Below are positions 26,020-34,410 of a stretch of 36,762 nt of DNA, in pieces. Source of the DNA: Nostoc sp. S13 (GTDB taxonomy: Bacteria; Cyanobacteriota; Cyanobacteriia; Cyanobacteriales; Nostocaceae). The stretch's first letter is position 1, and each line of letters opens with the position of its first letter. A model generated the notes under the pieces. That model did not search any database. It was not told the origin of the DNA and saw only the letters and a list, made by a program, of their open reading frames with translations. Location of the stretch: the NCBI RefSeq assembly GCF_029379315.1, contig NZ_JAQYWQ010000073.1:1-36762 (forward strand), written 5' to 3'. The position numbers and the translations under genes were made by a program.

Positions 26020-26577
26020 ATGGTTCTTGATGCTTTTTCCAGAGCTGTAATTGCGGCTGATGCCAAAACCGCTCCTATCGGTGGTACTGACTTAGCAGCC
26101 CTTAAGTCTTTCATTGCTGAAGGCAACAAGCGCCTTGATGCAGTGAATGCGATCGCCAGCAATGCTAGCTGTGCAGTTTCTGATGCGATCGCTGGGATTG
26201 CCTGTGAAAACACTGGTTTGCTTCAAGCTGGTGGTAACTTGTACCCCACTCGCCGGATGGCTGCTTGCCTACGTGATGCTGAAATCGTTCTGCGCTATGT
26301 AACCTATGCGCTGTTGGCTGGTGATTCTTCCGTATTGGATGATCGTGCTTTGAACGGTCTGAAAGAAACCTACACAGCTTTGGGCGTACCCACTGGCTCT
26401 TCTGTACGGGCTTTCCAAATCCTCAAGGCAATCAGCGTCGCTCACATCACCAACACCAACACTGAAGCTAACGCTGGTAAAAAATTCCGCAAACTGGAAG
26501 TTGTTCAAGGCGACTGCTCTGCTCTAGCTGCTGAAGCTGCTAGCTACTTCGATCGCGTTATTTCTGCTCTGAGCTAA
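26020..26577 (+). CDS. cpeB: C-phycoerythrin beta subunit
   Basis: The 185-residue product is a phycobiliprotein of CpeB length. Bilin-binding cysteines are all present: Cys51 and Cys62 (the doubly linked pair, canonical 50/61), Cys83 (canonical 82) and Cys166 (canonical 165). Asn73 in AGGN is the usual site of gamma-N-methylation. It pairs with CpeA in hexamers at the distal ends of phycobilisome rods and absorbs green light. An AAGGAG site lies 5 nt before the ATG. It is the first gene of cpeBA. Compared with the usual MLDAFSR start, one Val is added at position 2. Confidence 0.98.
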   Translation: MVLDAFSRAVIAADAKTAPIGGTDLAALKSFIAEGNKRLDAVNAIASNASCAVSDAIAGIACENTGLLQAGGNLYPTRRMAACLRDAEIVLRYVTYALLAGDSSVLDDRALNGLKETYTALGVPTGSSVRAFQILKAISVAHITNTNTEANAGKKFRKLEVVQGDCSALAAEAASYFDRVISALS

Positions 26578-26656
26578 TTGCTAACAGCTAAAACCTATTA
26601 GTTAAGCCAACTGAAATACAAAACTCGATCAAATCTAATCTGGAGTATAAAAAGCA

Positions 26657-27151
26657 ATGAAATCAGTTATCACTACGGTTATTGGATCTGCTGATGCAGC
26701 AGGTCGTTTTCCAACCACTTCTGATCTAGAATCCGTTCAAGGTAGCATTCAGCGTGCTACTGCTCGTCTAGAAGCTGCTGAAAAGTTGGCTTCTGGTATC
26801 GATAACGTAGCTAAGGAAGCTTATGATGCTGCCTTTAAGAAATATCCTTACCTGACCCAAGAAGGCGAAGCTGGCGCTACCCAAGTCAAGAAAGACAAGT
26901 GCCTGCGGGACATCAAGCACTACCTACGCTTGATCAATTACAGCTTAGTTGTGGGCGGTACTGGTCCTCTGGATGAGTGGGGTATTGCAGGTGCTCGTGA
27001 AGTTTATCGCTCTTTGGGTCTGCCCACAGCTCCTTATGTTACCGCGTTGACTTTCACTCGCGATCGCGCTTGCTCTCCTCGCGACTTATCTCCTCAAGCG
27101 TTGGTTGAGTTCCGCAATCTCCTCGACTACGTAATCAACTCCCTTTCATAG
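26657..27151 (+). CDS. cpeA: C-phycoerythrin alpha subunit
   Basis: The 164-residue product starts MKSVITTVIGSADAAGRFPT, the CpeA signature. Both phycoerythrobilin sites are conserved: Cys82 (KCLRDIKHYL) and Cys139 (RDRACSPRDLS). It begins 79 nt after cpeB, preceded by GGAG, and should be on the same transcript. A hairpin at 27202-27260 follows and may define the main 3' end. Expression in related strains is induced by green light; no regulator gene (cpeR) lies in the window. Confidence 0.98.
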   Translation: MKSVITTVIGSADAAGRFPTTSDLESVQGSIQRATARLEAAEKLASGIDNVAKEAYDAAFKKYPYLTQEGEAGATQVKKDKCLRDIKHYLRLINYSLVVGGTGPLDEWGIAGAREVYRSLGLPTAPYVTALTFTRDRACSPRDLSPQALVEFRNLLDYVINSLS

Positions 27152-27201
27152 TAATAGGGATTGACTAGACGTAGACGAGCGATCGTCATACTCTAAAACT
27201 T

Positions 27202-27260
27202 AGGGACTCTTAGTTTGTTGCTTTGCCTGTATCTGGTTAAGTAACTAATTAAGAGTCCCT
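27202..27260 (+). terminator. Stem-loop after cpeA (transcript end or processing site)
   Basis: A perfect 11-bp inverted repeat (AGGGACTCTTA at 27202-27212, TAAGAGTCCCT at 27250-27260) encloses a 37-nt loop, about 50 nt after the cpeA stop. No T-run follows, so it is more likely an mRNA-stabilising or attenuating structure than a classical terminator. It could let some transcripts continue into cpeZ. Confidence 0.6.
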
Positions 27261-27363
27261 CAGTTGTTACTAATTCGTAATACTCGCCAAAGGCGAGAAG
27301 CAAGCTACGTAATTCGTAATTCATGATTAAACTTGGGGGATTGAAACAGGGAAATTTTCTTTT

Positions 27364-27972
27364 ATGACAATAGATTCTCTATTTGAACAGTTGAAACACC
27401 CCAACCCCAATCTGCGGGAACGAGCCATCTGGGAACTGGCTGATATCCGTGATGAAAATACTATTCCTCGCCTGATGGGTATTTTGGATCAGGAAGATGT
27501 CACCTACCGTCGAGCTGCGGTAAAGGCGCTGGGTGCTATTGGTACAGATGCTGTACCGCCACTGGTAGATTCATTAGTAAATAGCGATAATCCAACCATT
27601 CGCGGTAGCTGTGCTAAAGCCTTGGCACAGGTTGCCGCTAACCATCCCGATGTTCCCTTCCCGGCTGAGGGCTTACAGGGATTGAAAACAGCGCTCAATG
27701 ACGCAAATGCCGTTGTTTATATTGCATCAGTGATGGCGCTGGGTGAGATTGGTTCTCCTGCCTTTGAGATTTTAACTGAAGCTTTGAAAACAATAGATAA
27801 TGTTGCGGTGGCTGTGGCGACCGTCAATGCACTTGGTTCGATGGGTGATATCCGAGGGGTCGAAGTGCTGACGGCATTGATAAATGATGAATCTGTCGAT
27901 CCATATGTTCGAGAGTCAGCAGTGAGTGCTTTGCCCCGATTAGATCAGGTGATTAAGTATAACAGAAGTTAG
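27364..27972 (+). CDS. cpeZ: Phycoerythrin bilin-lyase partner, HEAT-repeat protein CpeZ
   Basis: The 202-residue protein consists of HEAT/PBS-lyase repeats (RAAVKALGAIGTDAVPPLV, then CAKALAQVAANHP and VYIASVMALGEIGSPAFEIL) and starts MTIDSLFEQLKHPNPNLRER. Length and sequence fit CpeZ, which in Fremyella acts as a chaperone-like partner of the lyase CpeY in attaching phycoerythrobilin to CpeA Cys82. It follows cpeA by 212 nt on the same strand. Its usual partner cpeY lies 7 kb further on rather than adjacent. A related EF-type lyase subunit cannot be fully excluded. Confidence 0.85.
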   Translation: MTIDSLFEQLKHPNPNLRERAIWELADIRDENTIPRLMGILDQEDVTYRRAAVKALGAIGTDAVPPLVDSLVNSDNPTIRGSCAKALAQVAANHPDVPFPAEGLQGLKTALNDANAVVYIASVMALGEIGSPAFEILTEALKTIDNVAVAVATVNALGSMGDIRGVEVLTALINDESVDPYVRESAVSALPRLDQVIKYNRS

Positions 27973-28656
27973 CGATCGCTACACCTGTAGTCCTTAATTC
28001 AGTGGACAAGACTGAATGAATCGCACCATAACTATAAGGAACTTCCAAATAAAAAAATATCGCAAAACTGACGCAAAAATCCTCTCTATTTCTCCTTTCT
28101 CTGTGTTCTCTGCATCTGGAGTAGTAGCCGGAGGGCAAGCCCTCTGGGTAACGCTCGTTGCGCTAAAGCCTCTCCCTTTGGGAGAAGATCGCGCTGCCTC
28201 ACCGCTTTGCGTCTACGTTTATTTGGATAATTATTGAAGTAACTATCTCAAAAACACCAGTTTCACAAACAACCAATCTACCAACATCATTTCCTGCAAA
28301 CTTCCCAGTAGGTAAAGTAGCACGAACCATCAAATAACTGAAAGCTTAGACGGTGCATTCTGGCTATTAAGGCTAATAATTTCTTTAGGTATTAGAGTGG
28401 TGCATAGGTTAATGTTTGGGATTGCACCTTTGCTCAAATTACGCCTGATCCCACTTAACCCAATAGACCTATCCACAAATAAACCTCAAAATAGCTGAAA
28501 CCCTTACATAGCTGACTTTTTAGCTTATATAAAACAGGAACCTCTAAAACCCTCTCCAGAGCTAGGTTTCAGCCAAATAAAGTTCTCATTTCCGGATAAG
28601 TCTAATAATTCTACTGTTAAATTAGAAGAGAATACTAGAATTATTGAAGGAGGAAT
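27973..28656. other. Long spacer with hairpin repeats, no gene seen
   Basis: This 684-bp region follows cpeZ. Bases about 28125-28215 contain Nostocales-type repeats with small hairpins (GAGGGC-AA-GCCCTC and TCTCCC-TTT-GGGAGA). A 73-codon frame running through them is judged spurious. The AT-rich remainder (28220-28640) should hold the promoter of the RTX-type gene. No clear motif pair was found. Confidence 0.45.
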
Positions 28657-29268
28657 ATGGCAATTATTTATGGCACCTCTGGAAACGACTATCTAACTGG
28701 CACTGAAATAAACAACCGAATATATGGTTATGCAGGCGATGATACTCTAATAGGTGGGTCGGGTGAAGACTACTTAGTTGGAGGAGATGGTAATGACATT
28801 TTCACTGGTGGTAGTGGTACAGATACCTTTGTGCTGAATTACTCAGGTGGCGGTATTGATACAATTACAGACTTTTCAGTTAACGACGATATTCTTGAAA
28901 TTACTACACCTCCTTTTGTATCAGGTGAAACTATTGTATCTCCCAGCAGAGATTTTTTAAATCTTATCGCCGCTATTGGCAAAAATTACAATATATCAAC
29001 TTACAATGGTATCGCTGCTATTGGCAAAAATTACAATATATCAACTTACAATGGTATCGCCGCTATTGGCAAAAATTACAATATATCAACTTACAATGGT
29101 ATCGCTACTATTGGCAAAAATTACAATATATCAACTTATAATGGTGCTGATTTTTCTTATTTGACATATAACGCAGATACTGGTGGTCTATTTTATAACA
29201 ACGTGCAGCAGGTAGCTTGGCTACCTACTGGACTTGACTGGAATCAAGCTTTTGTAGTGCTTGTTTGA
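28657..29268 (+). CDS. RTX-type calcium-binding protein with 15-residue repeats
   Basis: In this 203-residue protein, residues 1-60 hold haemolysin-type calcium-binding nonapeptide repeats (GTSGNDYLTG, YAGDDTLIGG, GDGNDIFTGG). A typical C-terminal-like segment follows (DTITDFSVNDDIL, and later DTGGLFYNN near the end). Between them are four copies of IAAIGKNYNISTYNG at residues 104-163. RTX proteins are exported by type I secretion and fold on binding calcium outside. This one is short, has no enzyme domain and no N-terminal signal peptide. AAGGAGG lies just before the ATG. A surface or matrix role is inferred only. Confidence 0.8.
   Translation: MAIIYGTSGNDYLTGTEINNRIYGYAGDDTLIGGSGEDYLVGGDGNDIFTGGSGTDTFVLNYSGGGIDTITDFSVNDDILEITTPPFVSGETIVSPSRDFLNLIAAIGKNYNISTYNGIAAIGKNYNISTYNGIAAIGKNYNISTYNGIATIGKNYNISTYNGADFSYLTYNADTGGLFYNNVQQVAWLPTGLDWNQAFVVLV
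28966..29145 (+). repeat. Four 45-bp in-frame tandem repeats
   Basis: Units start at 28966, 29011, 29056 and 29101. Each is 45 bp and differs from the others at only one to three positions, all near the unit ends. The near identity of the DNA as well as the protein indicates recent expansion by slippage or unequal recombination. Confidence 0.95.
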
Positions 29269-29409
29269 CACAGTTAGTAATCAAAAACATAACCCCCCTC
29301 GCAGAGTTTCTGACAAAAAAAGGGGTAGCAAAAAAGGTTCGCACAAGCATTACTAAAGTGGTGTTCTAGTTTGAATAAAGTAACTTTCAACGGTTAGGAG
29401 ACAAGTTTT

Positions 29410-31791
29410 GTGAGTTTAAGAAGCTGGTTAAGTCGCAGTTATCACTTAAGTTTGTCAGGCTTGCTGATTTTAGTGAGTACGATAGTAACACAAAGAGGCG
29501 ATCGCACCTTAGCTCAGGTTGTTACTGATCCCTCTTTAGGAACTAAAGTTACTCCCAATGGTGATGGTACTACCCTAGAAATCACAGGCGGTACAACCGT
29601 TGGCGATATAAATCTATTTCATAGTTTCAGCAATTTTAGTGTTGAAAGCAAGAAGGTAGTCGATTTCCAAAACGCCTTTACCATCAACAATATTTTCGTG
29701 CGAGTTACAGGGGTAAACCCTTCTGAAATCCAGGGAACACTACACGCTCAGGGTAAAGCTAATCTCTTTCTCATCAACCCCAAGGGCATCGTATTTGGAG
29801 AAAAGGCCCGATTAAATATTGGCGGTTCATTCATAGGAACAACAGCGAACCTTGTCCAGTTTCCTGGTGGTGGAGAATTTTCCATGACTTCACCCGTCAA
29901 TCCACTTAACCCTTTGCTGAAGGTAAACCCTTCGGCATTTCTATTCAATCAAATTGCAACTGAAACGATTAACTCAATTCAACTCAATGAAACACGTCTT
30001 CTATCCGTTCCTAAGGGTCAGAGTTTAGTGCTACTGGGCGGCAATGTGAATTTGAAAAACGCGAAACTGCAAGCTACAAGTGGTCGAATCGAATTAGGAG
30101 GATTGAATGGAGAGGGAACAGTAGGGTTGAACATTGATAGCAACAATTTCCGTCTAAGTTTTCCTAATGATGTAGTGCGAGCAGATGTATCTCTTAGTGA
30201 GACAAGTAAAGTAACTGCTAGTGGTGAAGGCGGTGCTATCCAGGTACAAGGAAAGCACGTTACACTCGCCGATGATTCAAGTGTTGCGGTTAATACGCTA
30301 GTAGGCTCAAAATTGGGAGCAACATTGGCGGTGAACGCATCAGAGTCGGTAGAACTTTTGGGAGCAAGCAGTCTGTTGACTCAAACAGAAGGCGCTGGCC
30401 CTGCCGGAGAATTGACGATTGAAACTGGGCGGTTGATTGTTCAAGATGGATCGCAAATTTCAGCTTCCACTCGTAGCGAGGGAGACGGGGGGACTTTATC
30501 TGTGATCGCAAAAGATTTTATTCAACTCACTGGGACATCGCCAGGATTTGATCCCAGTGCGCTGTTTACTATAACAGATGGCGCTGGCTCTGCCGGAAAA
30601 TTGAAGATTGAAACTAGGCAGCTGATTCTTCAAGATGGAGCACAAATTTCAGCTTCCACTCGTAGCGAGGGACAGGGGGGAACTTTGTCTATCGCTGCAA
30701 CAGACTCTATCAAAGTCATGGGCACCTCGCCAATAGGTAAGCCGAGCGGCTTATTGGTTGGAACTGAAGGCCCTGGCTCGGCGGGAAACTTAGAGATTGA
30801 AACTGGGCAGTTGATTGTTCAAGATGGGGCACGGATTTCAGCTTCCACTGCTAGAAAGTCTAATGGACAGGGGGGAAGCATTATAGTTAAGGCTGGAGAA
30901 TTAAATGTCTTAAATCAGGCTGACATAACTGTGAGCAGTGAAGGCACAAAACAAGCAGGTGATTTGGAAATCACTGCTCGTTCGATCAAATTGGATAACC
31001 AAGGCAAGCTGATTGGCCAAGCTAACTCTGGTGATGGTGGCAATATTAAGCTGAACCTGCGAGACTTTTTGCTACTGGGTCACAACAGTTGGATTTCTAC
31101 CTCAGCAGGTACTAAAGGAGCTGGTGGAGATGGCGGTAATATCACAATTAATACTCCTAATGGCTTTATCGTCGCCAAACCAAATGAAAACAGCGACATT
31201 ACTGCTAATGCCTACGATGGGAAAGGGGGAAGGGTCACAATCAACACTGCTGGTATTTTTGGTATAACACCGCGTAGTCGAGAAGACCTTGTAAGGCTTT
31301 TGGGAAACAACGACTCAACCCAAATAGACCCTCATGAACTACCAACGAATGACATTACGGCAATTTCTCAAACAAATCCAACTTTAAATGGTCAAATAAT
31401 CATCAACGTTCTCGATACTGACCCGAATCGAGGATTATTGAACTTGCCAACCAAACTAGGTGAACCGCAAATTAGCCAAAGCTGCCAAACAACTACTGCT
31501 AAAAATCAAAGCAGTTTTGTGATCACTGGACGCGGTGGTTTGCCAGCCAATCCTGGAGACATTCTCACTCCTGATGGACTCCAAATAGATTGGGTATCCC
31601 TTAAACCCAGCAACAACAAGCGTTCCCTACCACCTGTCACCAGTAAAGCAACTACCTCCACTCCCAAACGTATTATTGAAGCAACAGGTGCGACGCTAAA
31701 CGCTTTTGGACAAATAGTTCTTACTGCTCATTCATCTACCGCTACTCGTCATCGTTCTAGGGATACAGCAGATGATTGCCCTAAAATTTGA
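29410..31791 (+). CDS. Filamentous-haemagglutinin-type exoprotein (two-partner secretion, TpsA-like)
   Basis: The 793-residue protein has a signal peptide (about 1-36, ending in TLAQ). An N-terminal TPS/haemagglutination-activity domain follows (about 37-170; TVGDINLFHSFSNFSV, then NLFLINPKGIVFG and LNIGGSFIGTTA), and then a beta-helix-like region. Three 63-residue repeats contain the core QDGAQISASTRSEGQGGTLS and variants. The C-terminal part (SCQTTTAKNQSSFVITGRGG, then NPGDILTPDGLQIDW) is the usual end of cyanobacterial family members. Such proteins cross the outer membrane through a TpsB/Omp85 partner, which is not in the window. The GTG start has AGGAG 9 nt upstream. It is short for an adhesin. 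Confidence 0.85.
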   Translation: MSLRSWLSRSYHLSLSGLLILVSTIVTQRGDRTLAQVVTDPSLGTKVTPNGDGTTLEITGGTTVGDINLFHSFSNFSVESKKVVDFQNAFTINNIFVRVTGVNPSEIQGTLHAQGKANLFLINPKGIVFGEKARLNIGGSFIGTTANLVQFPGGGEFSMTSPVNPLNPLLKVNPSAFLFNQIATETINSIQLNETRLLSVPKGQSLVLLGGNVNLKNAKLQATSGRIELGGLNGEGTVGLNIDSNNFRLSFPNDVVRADVSLSETSKVTASGEGGAIQVQGKHVTLADDSSVAVNTLVGSKLGATLAVNASESVELLGASSLLTQTEGAGPAGELTIETGRLIVQDGSQISASTRSEGDGGTLSVIAKDFIQLTGTSPGFDPSALFTITDGAGSAGKLKIETRQLILQDGAQISASTRSEGQGGTLSIAATDSIKVMGTSPIGKPSGLLVGTEGPGSAGNLEIETGQLIVQDGARISASTARKSNGQGGSIIVKAGELNVLNQADITVSSEGTKQAGDLEITARSIKLDNQGKLIGQANSGDGGNIKLNLRDFLLLGHNSWISTSAGTKGAGGDGGNITINTPNGFIVAKPNENSDITANAYDGKGGRVTINTAGIFGITPRSREDLVRLLGNNDSTQIDPHELPTNDITAISQTNPTLNGQIIINVLDTDPNRGLLNLPTKLGEPQISQSCQTTTAKNQSSFVITGRGGLPANPGDILTPDGLQIDWVSLKPSNNKRSLPPVTSKATTSTPKRIIEATGATLNAFGQIVLTAHSSTATRHRSRDTADDCPKI
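30388..30865 (+). repeat. Three 189-bp direct repeats inside the TpsA-like gene
   Basis: Matching GGCGCTGGC/GGCCCTGGC words begin at 30391, 30580 and 30769, exactly 189 bp (63 codons) apart. Each is followed by ATTGAAACT, then CAAGATGGA and ATTTCAGCTTCCACT. They encode successive beta-helix coils. The third copy is the most divergent. Confidence 0.85.
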
Positions 31792-31876
31792 GATTTTTTA
31801 ATTAATTTAATGCGACCATTCGGGGTAGCTATAACAGAGGGTAGCGATCGCTCTTAAATGCAACTACCTTTATGAA

Positions 31877-31967
31877 TAGACATCTCCAGAAATTAAATAT
31901 GCGTTATCTAGAACCCTTGTAGAGACGGGAAATTTCGCGTCTCTACATTCTTTTTCGGAGATGTCTA
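31877..31967. mobile_element. 91-bp MITE-like element with nested hairpin
   Basis: Perfect 11-bp inverted ends (TAGACATCTCC at 31877-31887, GGAGATGTCTA at 31957-31967) flank an internal stem (TGTAGAGACG with CGTCTCTACA). It has no coding capacity. It sits between the TpsA-like gene and the convergent cpeF gene, where its hairpin could also stop transcription from both sides. Confidence 0.65.
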
Positions 31968-31979
31968 ATGTCCATCGTT

Positions 31980-32888
31980 CTATTCCCAAGCATCTTCCTC
32001 TAACTGTCTCTCAATTTGAGAAATCGCCAACTTGATCACCGCCTGAACCCGTGCTTCCCCTTCCTCAGTTAATGCGGCTTGCAGAGGTTCTAAGGCAGTG
32101 CGATCGCCAATTTTCATCAATGCCAGAGCTGCCGCTTTTCGAGTGTCCCAATCGTCATGATGCAGTAACTCGACCAAGTTAGGAATCGCTGGTCGATAGC
32201 TTAGGCTACCTAAAGCGGCTGCTGCTTCACACCGCACAATTTCAGACGCATCGGTAAGGGCGTTAACTAAAATATTAAATGCTCCATCTTGGGTGTCTTC
32301 TTGAGCAATTTTAGCGATCGCACCCACCACCGCAGCCCGAACTTCAGCCGAGTCTGAGTTAATCTCTCGATATAAATGCTCCTTCGCCTCTGCCCCAATA
32401 AATCCCAACGCCCATATAGCATGTCCTTTGGCGCTTTCTGGATACTCGGTTGACGCTAAGATTTTCAGCAATGCTGGCACAGCTGCCTCACCTATTTTGG
32501 CCAGCGCTCCCACCGACGAGCCTTTGACCACCGTATCTTGATCATTTAAGAGGGCGTTGACCAAAGTTGGAACTGCGATCGGATCAGCGATCAGTGTGAG
32601 AGTTTTAGCGCTAGCTCTGCGTACAACTGGGTTTGGGTGATTTGCCACAGCTTCCATCAATAAAGGGGTTGCCGGTTTACCGATTTTACCCAACGCTTCT
32701 GCAAAACTCAACCTAACCATCCCCCGTGAGTCTCCCATACTCTCAATCATCTGCTTGAGTAGCTCTTGGTCAGCACGGTTGAAGGTGTTTAAGCCTAATT
32801 GCTCACTGACTGCTGCAAATAAAGCATCAGTTTCTGCATGGGACAGATTTAACAAGTCCTCCCCGGATTGAGTTTCGGAGTTGAGCAT
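31980..32888 (-). CDS. cpeF: Phycoerythrin bilin lyase, HEAT-repeat type (CpeF-like)
   Basis: The 302-residue protein is made almost wholly of HEAT/PBS-lyase repeats (LSFAEALGKIGKPATPLLM, then VRRASAKTLTLIADPIAVP and DTRKAAALALMKIGDRTAL). The length fits the CpeF/MpeV group. CpeF of Fremyella attaches the doubly linked phycoerythrobilin to the two-cysteine site of CpeB (Cys51/Cys62 here). The context, with CpeY and CpeZ homologues and cpeBA nearby, supports this. Assignment is by length, repeat type and elimination, so another E/F-clan lyase remains possible. It lies 33 nt downstream of a small coiled-coil gene in the same operon. Its 3' end abuts a 91-bp hairpin element. Confidence 0.72.
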   Translation of the reverse strand: MLNSETQSGEDLLNLSHAETDALFAAVSEQLGLNTFNRADQELLKQMIESMGDSRGMVRLSFAEALGKIGKPATPLLMEAVANHPNPVVRRASAKTLTLIADPIAVPTLVNALLNDQDTVVKGSSVGALAKIGEAAVPALLKILASTEYPESAKGHAIWALGFIGAEAKEHLYREINSDSAEVRAAVVGAIAKIAQEDTQDGAFNILVNALTDASEIVRCEAAAALGSLSYRPAIPNLVELLHHDDWDTRKAAALALMKIGDRTALEPLQAALTEEGEARVQAVIKLAISQIERQLEEDAWE

Positions 32889-32921
32889 AATGACTTCTAG
32901 CTAAATTATCAAGATGAATGA

Positions 32922-33161
32922 CTAATTACTGACACTCAGGGCAGCCTGTTGATTACGGAGTTCCTGGAGGGCAGAATCAATCTTGGCAAGCTCAGGCTCC
33001 AGTTTTGCCATAACATTTACTCTCATCAACTTAGCCCGTTTAGCTGTTTCCGTAGTTTCTTGAACTAGACGTTCCCGATACTGCTCAAGTTCTGCAATAA
33101 CTTCTGCTATATCTTGAGCCGTTAGGTTATTGGTTGTTGTGAGTTCTGAGATTTCATCCAT
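32922..33161 (-). CDS. Small coiled-coil protein upstream of cpeF
   Basis: The 79-residue acidic protein is predicted by eye to be mostly helical, with heptad-like leucine spacing (IAEVIAELEQYRERLVQE, and later LEPELAKIDSALQELRNQ). No known domain was recognised. A clear AGGAG precedes the ATG at 33161. The cpeF-like gene follows by 33 nt, so the two are probably co-transcribed. A helper or adaptor role for phycoerythrin assembly is only suggested by position. Confidence 0.75.
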   Translation of the reverse strand: MDEISELTTTNNLTAQDIAEVIAELEQYRERLVQETTETAKRAKLMRVNVMAKLEPELAKIDSALQELRNQQAALSVSN

Positions 33162-33609
33162 AACTTTTGTCTCCTAAATGCGTGTTTATATGAATTAATG
33201 TCTGGTTAGTATTCCAAAGAATGTTTGTATTTGGTTAGTCGCTAAAGACCACCACTTAGCTCTTACATACAACTGCACAATTGGCAAGAGGTAACTAACT
33301 AATAGCTGACAAATGTATATATTCTGATCTTCTCAGATCGCGTTACCACTGGTAAAGCTTTTTGACGCAAATCTTCAAAAGTCGAACTCAATTACAGCCT
33401 TCGATCCAAGTTATGATAAGTCTTTTAGGCTTTTTTGATTGAAAGTGCGTCACCGAATAGCCCGCACTTCTCTACAAGATGCTGCGCGTAGCTTGCTTTC
33501 CCGTAGGGGTACGGCAAAGCTACTTCTCTGCCAGAGGCTGCGCCAACGACTGCGCTCAGTACAAGTCAGTGACCGTCGTAGACATCGCGCTCGCATGATC
33601 TAAAATCCA
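33162..33609. other. Spacer with promoter region and palindromic repeats
   Basis: This 448-bp gap contains no gene. The right-hand part (about 33470-33600) is rich in repeated GC words (AAGATGCTGCGCGTAGC, GAGGCTGCGCCAACG) of the interspersed Nostocales type. The left part, next to the coiled-coil gene, is AT-rich and should hold the promoter of the cpeF operon; no defined motif was recognised. Confidence 0.45.
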
Positions 33610-34410
33610 TTAAGAGGTTTCCTCTAGTGGGAAAATATCTCCTCGCAAGTAGGACTCAAAGTTTTTCTTAAAGTATTGAATACTCGTCACATTCGGTTCA
33701 TCACTTTCTGTTGGCGTGAATTCATAAATTGGTACTTTTTCCCTCACCAGCTTGACCAAGCTAGGATGAAGCTGCTCAAAAGAATCTACTCTAAATATTG
33801 TGGTTTCAAATCTTAATTTAGCTGGATGAGCATATCCTAACTTCATCCAGGGCAACCAAGGACAGTCCCGCGCCCACTTAGCAGGAGGGACTTCAGTTGC
33901 ATCAGGTCGGCAAGTATTTGATATAAAGTACTCAACTCCCTTAAACTTTTCTCCAGGGCAATAGTCTGAATATTTACTATCTCCTGCTAAGGGATGCGGG
34001 TATTCTAAAGGAATTTCCATGACAGAGGTAATATATCCGCTACCTTTGGGGATGACAAATTTCTTTGGTTTAACTGAGCCTTGAACAATGCGGTTAGCAA
34101 TGTGTACTACTGCTACTGCTTGACTTGCTGTTGGTGATTTCCAAAAGTGGAGAATCTCTTGAGTATCCGGGTCACAAAATAAACCCAACTCTCTATTGAT
34201 CCGATACCCGACTTCGCCGGATTCAGGATCGGGTTTGAGAAATACTTTGGTAGCATTCATCCCAATAATAGAGAACAATTTTTCCTTTGGTAAGTCTGGT
34301 GTTTCTTGCCACCAAATTTCCCCAGACCAGTTGTAATAAAGCTGTAAACCATGATTTTTTCGGTAAAAATCGAGGTTATTAAATTCGTATTCATCTAAAT
34401 AATCACTCAT
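33610..34410 (-). CDS. DUF1838 family protein
   Basis: From the ATG at 34410 the protein has 266 residues. The open frame extends to 34554, but that part is Pro-rich, crosses repeat-like DNA and lacks coding character. Conserved DUF1838-type blocks are visible: WSGEIWWQETPDLPKEKLF, then GYRINRELGLFCDPDTQEIL and AVAVVHIANRIVQGS. No membrane segment or signal peptide was seen. DUF1838 has no established function. Its place between cpeF and cpeY suggests a link with phycoerythrin or bilin handling, an inference from position only. Confidence 0.72.
   Translation of the reverse strand: MSDYLDEYEFNNLDFYRKNHGLQLYYNWSGEIWWQETPDLPKEKLFSIIGMNATKVFLKPDPESGEVGYRINRELGLFCDPDTQEILHFWKSPTASQAVAVVHIANRIVQGSVKPKKFVIPKGSGYITSVMEIPLEYPHPLAGDSKYSDYCPGEKFKGVEYFISNTCRPDATEVPPAKWARDCPWLPWMKLGYAHPAKLRFETTIFRVDSFEQLHPSLVKLVREKVPIYEFTPTESDEPNVTSIQYFKKNFESYLRGDIFPLEETS

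Noticed and set aside
28016..28237. Plus-strand 73-codon frame after cpeZ
   Set aside because: It runs through hairpin repeats and shows no domain or ribosome-binding site.
28966..29145. CRISPR-like array
   Set aside because: The 45-bp units are contiguous, in frame and coding, with no unique spacers.
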